NCBI RefSeq assembly: GCF_002858925.1
Contig: NZ_PJRS01000012.1
Coordinates: 48,874-112,873, forward strand
Length of the DNA stretch: 64,000 nt
Origin: Caulobacter zeae
GTDB taxonomy: Bacteria > Pseudomonadota > Alphaproteobacteria > Caulobacterales > Caulobacteraceae
Direction of reading: 5' to 3'
In this document: piece by piece, positions 32,602-42,478 of the stretch
Layout of the letters: every line of letters begins with the position of its first letter
Numbering within the stretch: the stretch's first letter is position 1
Made by a program: the position numbers and the translations under genes
Notes under the pieces: generated by a model
Told to the model about the DNA's origin: nothing
The model's database searches: none
What the model saw: only the letters and a program-made list of their open reading frames with translations

Positions 32602-33746
32602 CAGACCTCCATCGTCGCGTTGCGGCGCTTGCCCTGGGCGGCGACGGCGTCGACCAGCCCCTTCACCCGGCCGCCCATGGTCAGCTCGGTGCTGGCGATG
32701 ATGTCCATGCGGCGGCGCAGGCGCGCGACCGGACCCGCGCCGTTGGCGCCGGCCAGGGCCCAGACGCCTTCGACCGAGCCGGCCACGCGGCCGGCCATGC
32801 TGGCGGCCGTGGCCGCGCCATCGGCGATCAGGGTCTGGGACAGGCCATAGGAGTGCTTGTAGTGGTCGGCGCCGGGGCCCAGGTCGTAGCGGGTCAAGCC
32901 CAGCTCCGGCATGGCGGCGATCGCGCGCATGAAGAAGATCTGCCCCGGCGACCACGCGCCGAAGGCCGAATTCGTCGAGGCGATCCACGGGTGATAGATC
33001 GCGCCCTGGCGCACCCCGAAGTGCCCCGCCACCAGCTGGCCGCCGGCATAGAGGTTGATCATCAGGCCGCGGAAGTCGCCCTCGCGCTGCTCGAACAGCC
33101 TCTGGAACAGGTCGCGCGTCCATTGCGGACGCAGGAAGTCGTGGACGCCGGTGCGCTCGATCTGCTCGCGCTTCCAGGCGATCAGCTGGTCGAAGGCCTC
33201 CTGGCTGTCGTCGCCGGCCTTCAGCGTCACCTGGCCCATCTCGCGCTCGAGCTTGTTGTCCAGGCGGCGGTAGTTCTTGATCTTCTTGGGGCTGCCGGAG
33301 CGCACGGCCTCGAGATAGGCCGTCGCGTCGCCCTGGGTGTCGATGACATAGGCCGGAATCGCCGGCTCGACCTGAAAGGCGTTGGCGGGGTCCACCAGGC
33401 CCGTATAGCGGAAGACGGCCAGGTCGGCGGCGCGCAGCACCTGGGCCGCGTCGATCTCGACGCCGGGCTTGGCGACCAGGCCGTGATAGTCCGACAGCGG
33501 TGCGCCGATGGGACGCGCCACGCCGCCAGGACGGCGATGATGGGCCAGGAAGCCGATCGTCTCGCCGCCGCGTCGAATCACCGCGACCCGCGCATCCTCG
33601 CGCACCGTGCCGACCGCCAGCGCGAAGTCCGGGCCCAGCAAGGGGCCCGCCAAGGCAGGCTGCGCCTGCGCGAAGACGCGCCAGAGGGCGACGTCCGCAG
33701 GGGCGAGTTCGGAGGGGTGAAGGGTCTCGACGTCCAACATGTCCAC
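32601..33746 (-). CDS. FemAB-like GNAT acyltransferase, HfsK-related
   Basis: 381 residues of the Acetyltransf_6/CelD-type family: tandem GNAT folds with ARPIGAPLSDYHGLVA, SGSPKKIKNYRRLDNKLEREMG and HFGVRQGAIYHPWIASTNSAFGAWSPGQIFFMRAIA. Relatives, including Caulobacter HfsK, modify exopolysaccharide in the cytoplasm. It is coupled by a one-base overlap to the glycosyltransferase gene, so both probably act on the same glycan. The donor and acceptor are unknown. Confidence 0.83.
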   Translation of the reverse strand: MDMLDVETLHPSELAPADVALWRVFAQAQPALAGPLLGPDFALAVGTVREDARVAVIRRGGETIGFLAHHRRPGGVARPIGAPLSDYHGLVAKPGVEIDAAQVLRAADLAVFRYTGLVDPANAFQVEPAIPAYVIDTQGDATAYLEAVRSGSPKKIKNYRRLDNKLEREMGQVTLKAGDDSQEAFDQLIAWKREQIERTGVHDFLRPQWTRDLFQRLFEQREGDFRGLMINLYAGGQLVAGHFGVRQGAIYHPWIASTNSAFGAWSPGQIFFMRAIAAMPELGLTRYDLGPGADHYKHSYGLSQTLIADGAATAASMAGRVAGSVEGVWALAGANGAGPVARLRRRMDIIASTELTMGGRVKGLVDAVAAQGKRRNATMEV

Positions 33747-33809
33747 CTCTGTCCTAAACCGGCTCGGTTAGGGAATGATGGAAATGTCACTGCAATCGAG
33801 GGGCCAACC

Positions 33810-34307
33810 CTAGGAAGAAAATGTCGCACCCAGGATGCGTTCCAGCCACTCCTGGTCGATCTCGTCGAAAGCCGCCGGACGGTCGGAATCGACGTCGAAA
33901 ACGGCCAGCAGACGGCCTTCACCGTCGAACACCGGCACGACGACCTCGCTGGCCGAACGGCTGTCGCAGGCGATGTGGCCCGGGAAGGCGTGCACATCCG
34001 GCACAAGCTGGGTCTGGCCGGTGGCGGCGGCCGCGCCGCAGACGCCGCGGCCGAACGGAATGCGCAGACAGCCGAGCGTGCCCTGGTACGGGCCGACGAC
34101 CAGTTCGCGGTCCTTGGCGGGATCGACGACGTAGAAGCCGGTCCAGAAGTAATGGTCGAAGCTGTTGGCCAGCATCGAGGCCACGGTCGCCATGCGGGCG
34201 GTCACATTGGCCTCGCCGTCGAGGACGGAGGCGATTTCCTGCGCGACCTCGGCATAGCGGGCGGCCTTGTCGGCGGAGAGGGTCTTGTCGTTGAAAGCTT
34301 CGGCCAT
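33810..34307 (-). CDS. msrC: Free methionine-(R)-sulfoxide reductase (GAF domain)
   Basis: 165 residues, a single GAF domain. The three redox cysteines are Cys80, Cys90 and Cys114, with exactly the spacing (10 and 24) of the E. coli enzyme (84, 94, 118). It reduces free methionine-R-sulfoxide in the cytosol using thioredoxin. The ATG at 34307 is chosen; the open frame continues upstream without a ribosome site. Confidence 0.92.
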   Translation of the reverse strand: MAEAFNDKTLSADKAARYAEVAQEIASVLDGEANVTARMATVASMLANSFDHYFWTGFYVVDPAKDRELVVGPYQGTLGCLRIPFGRGVCGAAAATGQTQLVPDVHAFPGHIACDSRSASEVVVPVFDGEGRLLAVFDVDSDRPAAFDEIDQEWLERILGATFSS

Positions 34308-34360
34308 GGGCGCGGATATAGCGCGCCCATGGCCGAATGCGAGGGGCCGATTGGCAGGTC

Positions 34361-36688
34361 CTAGAATTCTTCCCAATCGCCGGGGCGCGACTGCGGGGCG
34401 ATCTTCAGGGCGTTGCTCCCCTGCACATAGCGCTCGCGGAAGGCTTCGCGACGAGGCGCGGCCGGCTGGCGCTGGGCCTGGCGGGGATGCAGGTCGCGGA
34501 TCTCGGCGCCGACCTGGAAGCGGCCGATCAGGCGTTCCAGCTCGCCCGCCTCGCTGGAGAGCGCGTGGGCGGCGGCGGTCGACTGCTCGACCATGGCCGC
34601 GTTCTGCTGGGTCACCTGGTCCATCTGGTTGACGGCGGTGTTGACCTCGGCGAGGCCCACCGACTGCTCCTTGGCCGAGGACGCGATCTCGCCGACCAGG
34701 GCGTTGATCTCCGACACCTGCTCCATGATCTGTTGCAGGGTCTCGCCGGTCTCGCCGACCAGGCGCACGCCCTTGCCGACCTCGTCGGTGGAGGCGCGGA
34801 TCAGGCCCTTGATCTCCTTGGCGGCGTCGGCGCTGCGCTGGGCCAGGGCCCGGACTTCCTGGGCGACAACCGCGAAACCACGTCCCGCCTCGCCGGCCCG
34901 CGCGGCCTCGACGCCGGCGTTCAGGGCCAGGAGGTTGGTCTGGAAGGCGATCTCGTCGATGACGCCGATGATCTGGGTGATCGACTGCGACGACTTCTCG
35001 ATGCCGCCCATGGCCTGGACGGCCTCGGTGACGACCTTGCCGCTCTTTTCGGCGTTGGCCTTGGCGCTTTCGGTCAGCTGACGGGCGCGCTCGGCGCCTT
35101 CCGAGCTCTTCTTCACCGTGGCGGTGATCTGGTCAAGGGCGGCGGCGGTCTGCTCCAGGCCCGCGGCCTGGCGCTCGGTGCGCTGGGCCAGGTCGTCGGA
35201 AGCGTGGCTGATCTCGGCGCAGCCGGCGCGGATGCTCTGGGCGGCCGACAGTATGCCGGCCATGGTCTGCTGCAGGCTGTCGACGGCGGCGTTGAAGTCG
35301 CGCGGCATCTTGCGCGCCTCGCCCGAGAAACCGTCCTCGCGCATGCGCCAGATCAAGTCGCCGTCGGCCAGCTTCTCCATGCCCTGTCCCAGGGTGGCGA
35401 CAGCGGCGGCCTGGGCCTTGGCGAAGGCCTCGGCCTCCTCGGCGTGGCGCTGGCGCTCGATCTCGGCGGCGGCGCGTTCGGCCTCCTGCTCGGCGCGGCG
35501 GCGCTGGCCGTCGGCCAGGTCGTGGCGGAAGCCGTCCAGCGCGCGGGCGATGGCGCCGATCTCGTCGCCGCCGGTCACGCCGGGCACCGGCTGGTCGTAG
35601 CGGCCGGCGCTGAGCGCGTCGACCGACTGGGTCAGGCCCGACAAGGGCTTGCGCACCAGGCTGGCGCTGGCCAGGAACAGGGCCAAGAGCACCGCGCCGG
35701 TGATCACCATGCCGCCGATGAACAGGATCATGGCCAAGCGGTCGGCCGGACCGGTGATGGCCGAGCGCGGCACGTCCATGACCAGCGCCCAGGTGGTGTT
35801 GAGCTCGGGCATGGCGATGGGACGGATCATCCGCTCCATCTCCTCGTCGCCGACCTTGACCCCCTCGAAGATCGCGGGCTCGCCGCCGCTCAGCACGGCC
35901 TTGACCTTGTCGGCGCCGGCGTCGGCATAGGCCGTGGTGCGCAGGTCGGCGTTGGGGTGGGCCACCCACTTGCCCGTCGAGGACAGCAGCATCACGCGGC
36001 CGCCGCCCAGGGGCTGCATCTTCTCCAGGCGCTGCGAGACGCCGTCCAGCGACAGGTCGACGCCCTCGGCGCCGAGGAACTGGCCGTTGACCAGCACCGG
36101 ATAGACCACCGAGGTCATCAGCTGGGTCTTACCGGCCACAGTGTAGGGGTAGGGCTCGAGGATCGCCGCCTTACGAGTGTCGCGCGGGACCGTGTAGTAG
36201 GGCTGGCTGTATTCGTTGCCTTCGCTCAGCGGCTCGAAGATCACCTTGCCGTCGCTGTGCACCCAGTACGGGGTGAAGTTGCCCTGGGCGGTCGAGCCCA
36301 TGGCGGTCTGGCCGGCGAACTCGGCGTCCTTGCCGTCCAGCGCATTGGGGGCGGCCATGAACCAGGCGCCCATGACAATCGGCGTGGCGTCGGCCTGCGG
36401 GCGCAGCATCTCGATATAGGCGCGGCGGTCGCGCACGCCGGCGGTGTGGGCCGCGGCGATCGAGCCGGCGGTGGAGCGCGAGGTCGCCTCGACCTTGCCG
36501 ATCTCGGTGCGGATCTGCTCGATGGCGTCGTCGGCCACGGCGTCGGCATAGCGATGCGTCAGGCCCGCGACGATGCTGGAGGTGTGCATCGACACCGCCA
36601 CGGCGGCGGCGATCAGCAGCAGGCCGATGGCCAGACCCGCCACCGTCACCAGCTTCCACGCGATGGTCAGCCGACCGAACGCCTTCAT
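34361..36688 (-). CDS. Methyl-accepting chemotaxis protein (dCache type)
   Basis: 775 residues. Transmembrane helix 1 (about 10-32), a large periplasmic double-Cache sensor (about 35-300), helix 2 (about 308-330), HAMP, a linker, and the cytoplasmic signalling hairpin with EIAFQTNLLALNAGVEAARAGEAGRGFAVVA. The last residues, GDWEEF, form a C-terminal pentapeptide like the NWETF tether that recruits CheR/CheB. It senses a small molecule (dCache domains often bind amino acids) and controls the CheA kinase. TTAA words and a GANTC site upstream suggest cell-cycle control. Confidence 0.93.
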   Translation of the reverse strand: MKAFGRLTIAWKLVTVAGLAIGLLLIAAAVAVSMHTSSIVAGLTHRYADAVADDAIEQIRTEIGKVEATSRSTAGSIAAAHTAGVRDRRAYIEMLRPQADATPIVMGAWFMAAPNALDGKDAEFAGQTAMGSTAQGNFTPYWVHSDGKVIFEPLSEGNEYSQPYYTVPRDTRKAAILEPYPYTVAGKTQLMTSVVYPVLVNGQFLGAEGVDLSLDGVSQRLEKMQPLGGGRVMLLSSTGKWVAHPNADLRTTAYADAGADKVKAVLSGGEPAIFEGVKVGDEEMERMIRPIAMPELNTTWALVMDVPRSAITGPADRLAMILFIGGMVITGAVLLALFLASASLVRKPLSGLTQSVDALSAGRYDQPVPGVTGGDEIGAIARALDGFRHDLADGQRRRAEQEAERAAAEIERQRHAEEAEAFAKAQAAAVATLGQGMEKLADGDLIWRMREDGFSGEARKMPRDFNAAVDSLQQTMAGILSAAQSIRAGCAEISHASDDLAQRTERQAAGLEQTAAALDQITATVKKSSEGAERARQLTESAKANAEKSGKVVTEAVQAMGGIEKSSQSITQIIGVIDEIAFQTNLLALNAGVEAARAGEAGRGFAVVAQEVRALAQRSADAAKEIKGLIRASTDEVGKGVRLVGETGETLQQIMEQVSEINALVGEIASSAKEQSVGLAEVNTAVNQMDQVTQQNAAMVEQSTAAAHALSSEAGELERLIGRFQVGAEIRDLHPRQAQRQPAAPRREAFRERYVQGSNALKIAPQSRPGDWEEF

Positions 36689-36712
36689 AAGAGAATCTCC
36701 GCAGCCCGAGCC

Positions 36713-36763
36713 GTTAACCTCGTTGTGGCTGGCGATTCCTAATCAGCTGTTAACCGTAGTTAA
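36713..36763. promoter_or_regulatory. TTAA/GANTC-rich chemoreceptor promoter, candidate CtrA site
   Basis: Upstream of the chemoreceptor start there are GTTAAC (36713-36718), a GATTC CcrM methylation site (36734-36738), and TTAA-N6-TTAA at 36750-36763. The CtrA consensus spacing is seven, so this is near but not exact. TTAA words are rare in such GC-rich sequence. Confidence 0.4.
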
Positions 36764-36787
36764 GCTGCGACAATCTGGCGCCCAAGA

Positions 36788-36918
36788 CCCTCCCCCAGAA
36801 GGGGGAGGTGGCCCGAAGGGCCGGAGGGGGAAGTTGCTGCGGGCGTCAGTTCAGTCGCCGACACAGCGGTCACTTCCCCCTCAGTCGCTCCGCGACAGCT
36901 CCCCCTTCAGGGAGAGCG
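36788..36918. repeat. REP-like inverted pair (family A)
   Basis: Two inverted copies of a ~45-bp unit: an A/G-rich hairpin CTCCCCC..GGGGGAG, then GTGGCCCGAAGGGCC, then GGAGGGGGAAGT. They are separated by about 35 bp. The pair lies between the chemoreceptor promoter and the mfd stop. Confidence 0.85.
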
Positions 36919-36927
36919 TTCTGCGCC

Positions 36928-39900
36928 CTACCCCTTCGCCAGCTTGACCAGCTGAACCAGGATCTTCTCGGCCGCATCGAGCCGCTGGGCGGGGGTGTCC
37001 CATTCGCCCTTCACGACGACCTTCTGGTCGGGACGCGCCTTCCAGATCAGGCTGTTCTTGCCGATGAACTGCATCAGCGGCAGCGGGTTGGCGAACTCGT
37101 CGTTGCGGAAGCTGAGCACCGCGCCCTTGGGGCCGACGTCGATCTTGGCGACATTGGCCTCGCGGCACATGCCCTTGATGCCGACGACCTTGAGCAAGGA
37201 GTCGGTCTCGGGCGGCAGCGGGCCGAAGCGGTCGATCATCTCGGCGGCCAGGGCCTCGCGGTCGGCGGCCTTCTCGGCTTCCGACAGGCGACGATAGAGC
37301 GACAGGCGCACGTTCAGGTCGGGCACGTAGTCGTCGGGGATCATCACGGCCGCGCCGGTGTTGATCTGCGGCGACCAGGCGCGGTCTTCCATCAAGGCCT
37401 CGGCGCCCTGGCGCTCGCGCAGGGCCGCGACGGCGTCCTCCAGCATCTGCTGGTACAGCTCGACGCCGATCTCCTTGATGTGGCCGCTCTGCTCGTCGCC
37501 GAGCAGGTTGCCGCCGCCGCGGATGTCGAGGTCGTGGCTGGCCAGCTGGAAGCCGGCGCCCAGGCTGTCGAGCGATTGCAGCACCTTCAGGCGCTTCTCG
37601 GCCGACAGGGTGATCTGCTTTTCGGCCGGCGTGGTCAGGTAGGCGTAGGCGCGGGCCTTGGAGCGGCCGACCCGTCCGCGGATCTGGTACAGCTGGGCCA
37701 GGCCGAACATGTCGGCGCGGTGCACCACCAGGGTGTTGGCTGAAGGTATATCCAGCCCGCTCTCGACGATCGTCGTAGCCAGAAGCACGTCGTACTGCCC
37801 CTCGTAGAAGGCGGTCATCACCTCTTCCAGCTGGGTCGCGCTCATCTGGCCATGGCCGACGACGTACTTGATCTCCGGCACCTGGGTGCGGAGGAACTTC
37901 TCGATGTCCTCCAGGTCCTTCAAGCGCGGCACGACGTAATAGGCCTGGCCGCCGCGATACTTCTCGCGCAGCAGGGCCTCGCGCACGGTGACGGCGTCGA
38001 AGGGCGTGATGTAGGTGCGCACCGCCAGGCGATCCACCGGCGGCGTGGCGATGATCGACATTTCCCGAATGCCGCTGAGCGCCATCTGGAGCGTGCGAGG
38101 AATGGGCGTCGCAGTCAGGGTCAGCATGTGCACGTCGGCGCGAAGCTCTTTCAGCTTCTCCTTGTGCTTGACCCCGAAGTGCTGCTCCTCGTCGACGATC
38201 ACGAGGCCCAGGTCCTTGAACGCCACCTGCTTGGACAGCACCGCATGGGTGCCGACCACGATCTCCAGCTGCCCGTTGGCCAGGCCCTCGCGGGTGTCGG
38301 CGGCTTCCTTGCCGGTGACCAGGCGCGACAGGCGGGTGACCTTGATCGGCCAGCCCTGGAAGCGCTCCTTGAAGGTCTTGTAGTGCTGGCGGGCCAGAAG
38401 CGTGGTCGGGCAGACGATGGCCACCTGCTTGCCGCTCATCGCCACGACGAAGGCCGCGCGCAGGGCCACTTCGGTCTTGCCGAAGCCGACGTCGCCGCAG
38501 ATCAGGCGGTCCATCGGCTTGCCCGACGACAGGTCTTCCAGCACATCGTGGATGGCGTTGAGCTGGTCGTCCGTCTCTTCATACGGGAAGCGGGCGCAGA
38601 ATTCGTCGAACACGCCCGACGGCGGATCGGTCTCTTCCACCGACTTCAGCGAGCGGGCGGCGGCGATCTGGATCAGGCCCTCGGCCATGACCCGCAGACG
38701 CTCCTTCGCCTTGGCCTTGCGGCCCTGCCAGGCCGCGCCGCCCAGCTTGTCGAGCTGCACGTTCTCGCCGTCGGTGCCGTAGCGCGTGAGCAGGTCGATG
38801 TTCTCGACCGGCAGGTAGAGCTTGCTTTCGCCGGCGTACATCAGGTCGAGGCAGTCGTGCGGCGCGCCCTGCACCTCGAGGGTCTTGAGGCCCTCGTAGC
38901 GGCCGATGCCGTGGTCGATGTGAACGACGAGATCGCCCGGGGTCAGCGCGGACGCTTCGGCCAGGAAGTTGGCGGCGCGGCGCTTCTTGCGCGGACGGGC
39001 CAGGCGGTCGCCGAGGATGTCGGTCTCGGAGATGACCGCGAGGCTCTCGGTCTCGAAACCGCTGTCGAGCGGCAGCACGACGCGCTGCGGGACCTTCGGG
39101 TCGTTGGCCTTGGCCGCCTGCCAGTAGCCGGCGAACGGCACCTTCTTCAGGCCGTGGTCCGCCAGCATGGTTCCCAGGCGCTCGGACGAGCCCTCAGACC
39201 ACGAGGCGAAGAGGACGCGCTTCCCCTCCCCGGCCAGCTTCTTGGCGTGGTCGGCGGTGGCCTCGAACAGGTTGACGCTGTCCTGGGCGCGCTCGGCGGC
39301 GAATGTGCGGCCTAGCTTCGCGCCCAGGTCGACGACGTCGAGGCCCTGGGGCTGGAACGGCGTGAACTGACGGTGCGGACGATCACTCACCGCCTCGTTC
39401 CACTCCTGGGCGGTCAGGTAGAGGGCGTGCGGCTCCAGCGGGCGATAGGCCGACTTGCGGTCGGCGGCGGCGCGGGCGTCGTAGGCGTCGGCGATCATCG
39501 CCAGGCGTTCGTCGCGGGCCTCGGCGGCCTGGTGGTCGACGCCGACCAGGCTTCCGGCCGGCAGGTAGTCGAAGATCGTCGCCATCCGCTCGTAGAACAG
39601 CGGCAGCCAGTGCTCCATGCCGGCGCGGCGGCCGCCGTCGCTGACCGCGGCGTAGAGCGCATCATCCCCCGGCGCGCCGAACAGGCGCACGTACGAGCCC
39701 CGGAAGCGCGACACGGCGTCGGCGTCCAGCAGGGCCTCGCTGACCGGCAAGAGCTCGATCGAGGTCAGCTGCTTGGTCGAGCGCTGGGTCTCGGGATCGA
39801 AGGCGCGGATGCTTTCCAGCGTGTCGCCGAAGAGATCCAGGCGCACCGGCTCTTCCGAGGCCGGCGGATAGACGTCGATGACGCCGCCGCGGATGGCGAA

Positions 39901-40392
39901 CTCGCCGCGCTCGGAGACGGTGGAGGCGCGGACATAGCCGTTGACGGCGAAATAGCGCTCCAGGTCCTTGATATCGACGCTCTGGCCGACCTTGGCGCCG
40001 TAGCTGGCGCGCAGCAGCACCTCTTTGGTCGGCACACGCTGCAACAGGGCCGGGGCTGCGACGACCAGCATGGCCGGCTTGGCCTGGCCAAGACCGTTCG
40101 CTAGCCGGTGCAGGGTGCACATGCGAGTGGCCGCAACGCCCGCCGAGGGGCCGATGCGGTCATAGGGCAGGCAGTCCCACGAGGGCAGCAGCACCGCCTC
40201 GATCTCGGGCGCGAAGAACTTCAGGGCGTCGATGAAGGCGCTGGCCCGGGCCGTGTCGCGTGCGACGAAGGCGGTCAGGCCGCCGCGCGCGCGCGCGACG
40301 TCGGCCATCACCAGCGCGTCGAAGCCTTCCGGCGCGCCGGCCAGGGTCAGGCCGCCGGCGGCCTTGGCGATCTGTTTGGCGTCGTAGGCCAT
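36928..40392 (-). CDS. mfd: Transcription-repair coupling factor
   Basis: 1154 residues, the normal length for Mfd. In order: a UvrB-homology region (to about 350), the RNA-polymerase-interacting CarD-like domain (LTPGDLVVHIDHGIGRYEGL), the RecG-like helicase with Walker A GDVGFGKTEVALRAAF, the DEEQH box (IVDEEQHFGVKHKEKLK), and the C-terminal D7 domain. It displaces RNA polymerase stalled at DNA lesions and recruits UvrA. Transcribed alone, between two REP-like loci. Confidence 0.97.
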   Translation of the reverse strand: MAYDAKQIAKAAGGLTLAGAPEGFDALVMADVARARGGLTAFVARDTARASAFIDALKFFAPEIEAVLLPSWDCLPYDRIGPSAGVAATRMCTLHRLANGLGQAKPAMLVVAAPALLQRVPTKEVLLRASYGAKVGQSVDIKDLERYFAVNGYVRASTVSERGEFAIRGGVIDVYPPASEEPVRLDLFGDTLESIRAFDPETQRSTKQLTSIELLPVSEALLDADAVSRFRGSYVRLFGAPGDDALYAAVSDGGRRAGMEHWLPLFYERMATIFDYLPAGSLVGVDHQAAEARDERLAMIADAYDARAAADRKSAYRPLEPHALYLTAQEWNEAVSDRPHRQFTPFQPQGLDVVDLGAKLGRTFAAERAQDSVNLFEATADHAKKLAGEGKRVLFASWSEGSSERLGTMLADHGLKKVPFAGYWQAAKANDPKVPQRVVLPLDSGFETESLAVISETDILGDRLARPRKKRRAANFLAEASALTPGDLVVHIDHGIGRYEGLKTLEVQGAPHDCLDLMYAGESKLYLPVENIDLLTRYGTDGENVQLDKLGGAAWQGRKAKAKERLRVMAEGLIQIAAARSLKSVEETDPPSGVFDEFCARFPYEETDDQLNAIHDVLEDLSSGKPMDRLICGDVGFGKTEVALRAAFVVAMSGKQVAIVCPTTLLARQHYKTFKERFQGWPIKVTRLSRLVTGKEAADTREGLANGQLEIVVGTHAVLSKQVAFKDLGLVIVDEEQHFGVKHKEKLKELRADVHMLTLTATPIPRTLQMALSGIREMSIIATPPVDRLAVRTYITPFDAVTVREALLREKYRGGQAYYVVPRLKDLEDIEKFLRTQVPEIKYVVGHGQMSATQLEEVMTAFYEGQYDVLLATTIVESGLDIPSANTLVVHRADMFGLAQLYQIRGRVGRSKARAYAYLTTPAEKQITLSAEKRLKVLQSLDSLGAGFQLASHDLDIRGGGNLLGDEQSGHIKEIGVELYQQMLEDAVAALRERQGAEALMEDRAWSPQINTGAAVMIPDDYVPDLNVRLSLYRRLSEAEKAADREALAAEMIDRFGPLPPETDSLLKVVGIKGMCREANVAKIDVGPKGAVLSFRNDEFANPLPLMQFIGKNSLIWKARPDQKVVVKGEWDTPAQRLDAAEKILVQLVKLAKG

Positions 40393-40457
40393 GCTGCTCT
40401 TCGGATGCTTGGCGACCGATAAGTCGCCGGGACGCTATTGGTTCAAGATCTTGGGCC

Positions 40458-40553
40458 GGAAACCCCGCCCTTCGACAAGCTCAGGGTGAGGTTTCCTACC
40501 GAGGCGTCGCGCCAGCCATGGTCCTCATCCTGAGCTTGTCGAAGGAGAGGACC
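40458..40553. repeat. REP-like inverted pair (family B)
   Basis: Inverted copies of CTTCGACAAGCTCAGGNTGAGG, each enclosed by its own short complementary arms (GGAAACC/GGTTTCC and GGTCCTC/GAGGACC). The same family occurs at 52305, 53704 and 56300. It lies between the mfd start and the sdhE stop. Confidence 0.9.
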
Positions 40554-40562
40554 ACGCACGAC

Positions 40563-40856
40563 CTACGCCCCGTCGCCAGGCGGCCTAGAAAGATGCGCTT
40601 CGAAGCGGAACTTGCGGATCATCGCCATGATCTCGGTCTCGAACGCCTCGGGCGTCGGCTCCTGGCCGACGATCCAGGCGTAGATCTCGCGATCGGACTG
40701 TTCGAGCAGGGTTTCCAGCACGTCGAGCTGGTCGGGGGTCAGGCTCGGGGCATGCGTTTCCGCGAACGGCCCCAGAATGAGGTCCGCTTCACGAAAGCCG
40801 CGGTGCCAGGCCCGAAACTTCAGCCGCCGGAGGCGGGCGTCGTGATCGATGGTCAT
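40563..40856 (-). CDS. sdhE: Succinate dehydrogenase flavinylation/assembly factor SdhE
   Basis: 97 residues with the invariant SdhE motif [14 protein letters not shown] (the RGxxE signature) in a five-helix bundle. It helps attach FAD covalently to SdhA in the cytosol. It is typically located, as here, next to mfd/recG-type genes in alphaproteobacteria. Divergent from cobQ with 89 bp between. Confidence 0.95.
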   Translation of the reverse strand: MTIDHDARLRRLKFRAWHRGFREADLILGPFAETHAPSLTPDQLDVLETLLEQSDREIYAWIVGQEPTPEAFETEIMAMIRKFRFEAHLSRPPGDGA

Positions 40857-40945
40857 GCGGCCGCCGATATAGAGCGCGCCGAGGCCGTGCGCCAGCGTCG
40901 CGGCGTCGATTGACCGAACCTGCTGACGCCTTTAGGCGCGAGGGC

Positions 40946-42406
40946 ATGGCTTCCTTGATGATCCAGGGCTGCGGCTCCGACGTCGGCAAATCGACCCTGG
41001 TGGCGGGACTGTGCCGCCTGTTCACCAACCGCGGCCTGGTGGTCAGGCCGTTCAAGCCGCAGAACATGTCCAACAACGCCGCCGTCACCGCCGACGGCGG
41101 CGAGATCGGCCGGGCCCAGGCGCTTCAGGCCGTGGCCTGCCGGGTTCCGGCCAGCGTCCACATGAACCCGGTGCTGCTGAAGCCGCAGAGCGACGTCGGC
41201 GCCCAGGTCGTGGTCCAGGGCCGCGTGGTGGGGAACTACAAGGCCCGGGCCTTTCAGGGGCTCAAGCCCGACCTCCTGGCCACGACGCTCGACAGCTATC
41301 GCCGCCTGACCGCCGAAGCCGACCTCGTGCTGGTCGAGGGCGCGGGCAGTCCGGCCGAGACCAACCTTCGCGCGGGCGACATCGCCAACATGGGCTTCGC
41401 CCACGCCGCCGACGTGCCGGTGGCCCTGGTCGGCGACATCGACCGCGGCCACGTGATCGCCGCCCTGGCCGGGGCCCACCTGGTGCTCGACGAGGCCGAC
41501 AGGACGCGTATCAAGGGCTTTATCGTCAACAAGTTCCGGGGCGATCCGGCGTTGTTCGACGACGGCCGGACCGAGGTCGTGCGCCGGACGGGCTGGCCGG
41601 ATCTCGGCATGGTCCCGTGGCTTTCGCCGGTGCGCTTCCTGCCCGCCGAGGACGCCGTAGTGCTCGAGCGGCCCGCCGCCGCGTCCATGGGCCGCCGCGC
41701 CAAGGTGGTCGTGCCGATGCTGTCGCGGATCGCCAATTTCGACGACTTCGATCCCTTGCGGAACGACCCGGCGATCGATCTTGAGTTCCTGCCGCCCGGC
41801 GGCGTGCTGCCGGCCGACGCCGACCTGGTGATCCTGCCCGGGACCAAGGCGACGCTGGCGGATCTGGCCTTCCTGCGCGCCCAGGGCTGGGACGTCGACA
41901 TTCTCGCCCATGCCCGACGCGGCGGGCGGGTGCTGGGCGTCTGCGGCGGCTACCAGATGCTGGGGCGGACGGTCAGCGATCCGGGCGGCGTCGAGGGCGC
42001 GCCGGGTTCGGCGCAGGGGCTTGGCCTGCTCGATGTCGAGACCGTGCTGGCCGGCGACAAGACGGTGCGGCCCGGCACGGGACAACTGGCCGACGGCGCG
42101 GCCTTCGAGGGCTACGAGATCCATGTCGGCCGCACCAGCGGTCCCGGAACCGCCCGGCCGCTGCTGGCCATCGACGGCCATGGCCCCGACGGCGCGGTCT
42201 CGGACGACGGCAGGATCGCCGGCGCCTATGTCCACGGCCTGTTCGACAAGGCTTCGGCGCGAGCCGCCCTCCTCGCCCCGCTCGGCGTCGCGATCGATGG
42301 CCAGGACCAGTCGGCGCGCGTCGATGCGGCGCTGGACGAGATCGCGCAGATCCTGGAGCGCTCGCTCGACATCGCCGCCATCGCCCGCATCGCCGGCCTG
42401 CCCTAG
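40946..42406 (+). CDS. cobQ: Cobyric acid synthase
   Basis: 486 residues. The N-terminal dethiobiotin-synthetase-like ATPase ([17 protein letters not shown]) is joined to a class I glutamine amidotransferase-like domain with the nucleophile Cys in [10 protein letters not shown] and His in GAYVHGLF. It amidates four carboxylates of adenosylcobyrinate a,c-diamide using glutamine and ATP. Homologues begin at the equivalent of the ATG at 40946; an upstream in-frame TTG at 40910 is unlikely. No cobalamin riboswitch is visible in the 89-bp upstream space. Confidence 0.96.
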   Translation: MASLMIQGCGSDVGKSTLVAGLCRLFTNRGLVVRPFKPQNMSNNAAVTADGGEIGRAQALQAVACRVPASVHMNPVLLKPQSDVGAQVVVQGRVVGNYKARAFQGLKPDLLATTLDSYRRLTAEADLVLVEGAGSPAETNLRAGDIANMGFAHAADVPVALVGDIDRGHVIAALAGAHLVLDEADRTRIKGFIVNKFRGDPALFDDGRTEVVRRTGWPDLGMVPWLSPVRFLPAEDAVVLERPAAASMGRRAKVVVPMLSRIANFDDFDPLRNDPAIDLEFLPPGGVLPADADLVILPGTKATLADLAFLRAQGWDVDILAHARRGGRVLGVCGGYQMLGRTVSDPGGVEGAPGSAQGLGLLDVETVLAGDKTVRPGTGQLADGAAFEGYEIHVGRTSGPGTARPLLAIDGHGPDGAVSDDGRIAGAYVHGLFDKASARAALLAPLGVAIDGQDQSARVDAALDEIAQILERSLDIAAIARIAGLP

Positions 42407-42478
42407 TCCGGTTTTCCTGGCTACGGACGTCGCTGACGGTCAAAATCAGGTCCTGACGAATCCGAGTTGGGAGCCTTC

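Noticed and set aside
40857..40945. Cobalamin riboswitch upstream of cobQ.
   Set aside because: The gap is only 89 bp and none of the conserved B12-box sequence is present. The same holds for the cobT-like gene at 9.7 kb.
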